Below are positions 63,495-64,000 of a stretch of 64,000 nucleotides of DNA, in pieces. This stretch comes from Flavobacterium urocaniciphilum. Its GTDB lineage: Bacteria; Bacteroidota; Bacteroidia; Flavobacteriales; Flavobacteriaceae. Numbering within the stretch: the first letter of the stretch is position 1; each line of letters begins with the position of its first letter. The notes below the pieces were generated by a model, which worked only from the letters and a program-made list of their open reading frames with translations, searched no databases and was not told where the DNA came from. The translations under genes were made by a program, and so were the position numbers. The stretch spans positions 124,001-188,000 of the forward strand of contig NZ_FOEI01000005.1 in the NCBI RefSeq assembly GCF_900110615.1. The letters are read 5' to 3'.

Positions 63495-63530
63495 TAAAAA
63501 AGAGCGAATAGAAAAAATTCTAAACGCTCC
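63495..63530 (-). terminator. Terminator of asnB
   Basis: gagcg-aa-tagaa / ttcta-aa-cgctc (63502-63529) with a symmetric internal loop; the T-run is on the minus strand. Confidence 0.65.
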
Positions 63531-63557
63531 TTTTAGTTAACAACACACAATAAAAAA

Positions 63558-64000
63558 TTATACTTTGATTAGTTCGGAAGCAATCATAACATCAGCTTGC
63601 ACATGTGCTGAATTTGCTCTTCCGCTTGGATCTTGGTTTTCTTGCCATTTTGGTATCCATTTTCGTACAGTTTGAGCTGCACTAACTTGTGGATAAAATT
63701 TATGGAACACACTTCTGTAAAAGAAAGCTTCCTTAGTTGTTGGCGTATTGTAAGGAAACAACTCAGCCGCTTTTTCAAATTCTGAATCGCATACTTGAGA
63801 AGTACAATACTCAATTAAAGTATCAATCCAGTTGTACCCTACACCATCTGAAAATTGCTCTTTTTGACGCCATAAAACTTCATTTGGTAAATACGGTTTC
63901 TTAGGTCTGTCAAACGCTTTTCGTAAGATATATTTCTCAATACCATCATACGTTTTGGGTTGTTTTTCTTCAGGTTTAATCTTAATAGCTAACTCTAAAA
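63558..64000 (-). CDS. asnB: Asparagine synthase (glutamine-hydrolysing), C-terminal fragment
   Basis: The frame is open from the right edge to the stop at 63558-63560, about 146 residues. LWRQKEQFSDGVGYNWID, followed by TPTTKEAFFYRSVFHKFYP and DPSGRANSAH, are classic AsnB synthetase-domain motifs. It makes asparagine from aspartate, glutamine and ATP. N-terminal glutaminase and PP-loop lie outside the window. Confidence 0.94.
   Translation of the reverse strand, partial: LELAIKIKPEEKQPKTYDGIEKYILRKAFDRPKKPYLPNEVLWRQKEQFSDGVGYNWIDTLIEYCTSQVCDSEFEKAAELFPYNTPTTKEAFFYRSVFHKFYPQVSAAQTVRKWIPKWQENQDPSGRANSAHVQADVMIASELIKV

Overview
The window is about two thirds A+T and reads as chromosomal DNA of a member of the Bacteroidota, most likely family Flavobacteriaceae (Flavobacterium or a close relative). 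This is inferred from the gene families (single-haem CcoP, type B L31, MtaB, DUF6146, DUF6787, DUF6588 and DUF6095-like proteins), from the Bacteroidota promoter form TAnnTTTG close upstream of many starts, and from the rarity of Shine-Dalgarno sequences. There is no transposase, integrase, phage gene or CRISPR array; this is core genome with a few accessory islands.

Layout. 1-4455: end of a cbb3 cytochrome oxidase operon (ccoO end, ccoQ, ccoP, ccoG, ccoH, a SafE-like membrane protein). 4456-4859: two long octanucleotide repeat tracts. 4860-6891: hemN, ychJ and a small gene on the minus strand. 7183-12386: a methyltransferase-like gene, an unassigned four-gene minus-strand operon and a divergent SIMPL-like secreted protein. 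12486-15769: a Crp/Fnr regulator, a metallo-beta-lactamase/rhodanese fusion and a TlpA-like lipoprotein. 15931-16250: tRNA-Tyr with a tail of repeated terminators. 16252-21180: TPR, SIMPL, rhomboid, acyltransferase and class V aminotransferase genes. 21292-27430: selO, small genes, a GlmU-like protein, rpmE2, mtaB. 27605-29939: a two-gene unit joining a predicted papain-like hydrolase to a predicted glutamate-cysteine-ligase-like carboxylate-amine ligase. 29999-33267: small enzymes and envelope proteins. 33452-37109: glycosyltransferases and a sugar-ketoisomerase-like cupin. 37216-40150: murQ, small envelope proteins, TerC. 40210-43858: a small GrpE-like protein and an unusual Hsp70, divergent from an unknown membrane protein. 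43904-48478: topoisomerase IV (parE-parC). 48634-61237: DUF2459, ychF, ferredoxin, LuxC-like reductase, serC-serA, uvrA, LOG protein and others. 61265-64000: gyrB and the end of asnB.

How it fits together. The cbb3 oxidase genes, the anaerobic haem enzyme HemN, a Crp/Fnr regulator and a sulfur-handling MBL/rhodanese protein form a low-oxygen theme. Two near-identical NTGAY-N4-RTCAN palindromes sit at exactly the same distance (36.5 bp) from the -7 boxes of hemN and the MBL/rhodanese gene, which suggests one regulator acting at both.

The most unusual signal is in the non-coding DNA. At least seventeen intergenic tracts consist of degenerate units that hold a strict 7-nt (or 8-nt, once 13-nt) register for 4 to 28 units without an indel or nearly so. 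They often begin at, or run through, a stop codon, and several share the same words at distant loci. Other dispersed short palindromic repeats are also present. The ligase/hydrolase pair and the Hsp70 module, which is flanked by a directly repeated terminator, are the best candidates for undescribed protein systems.
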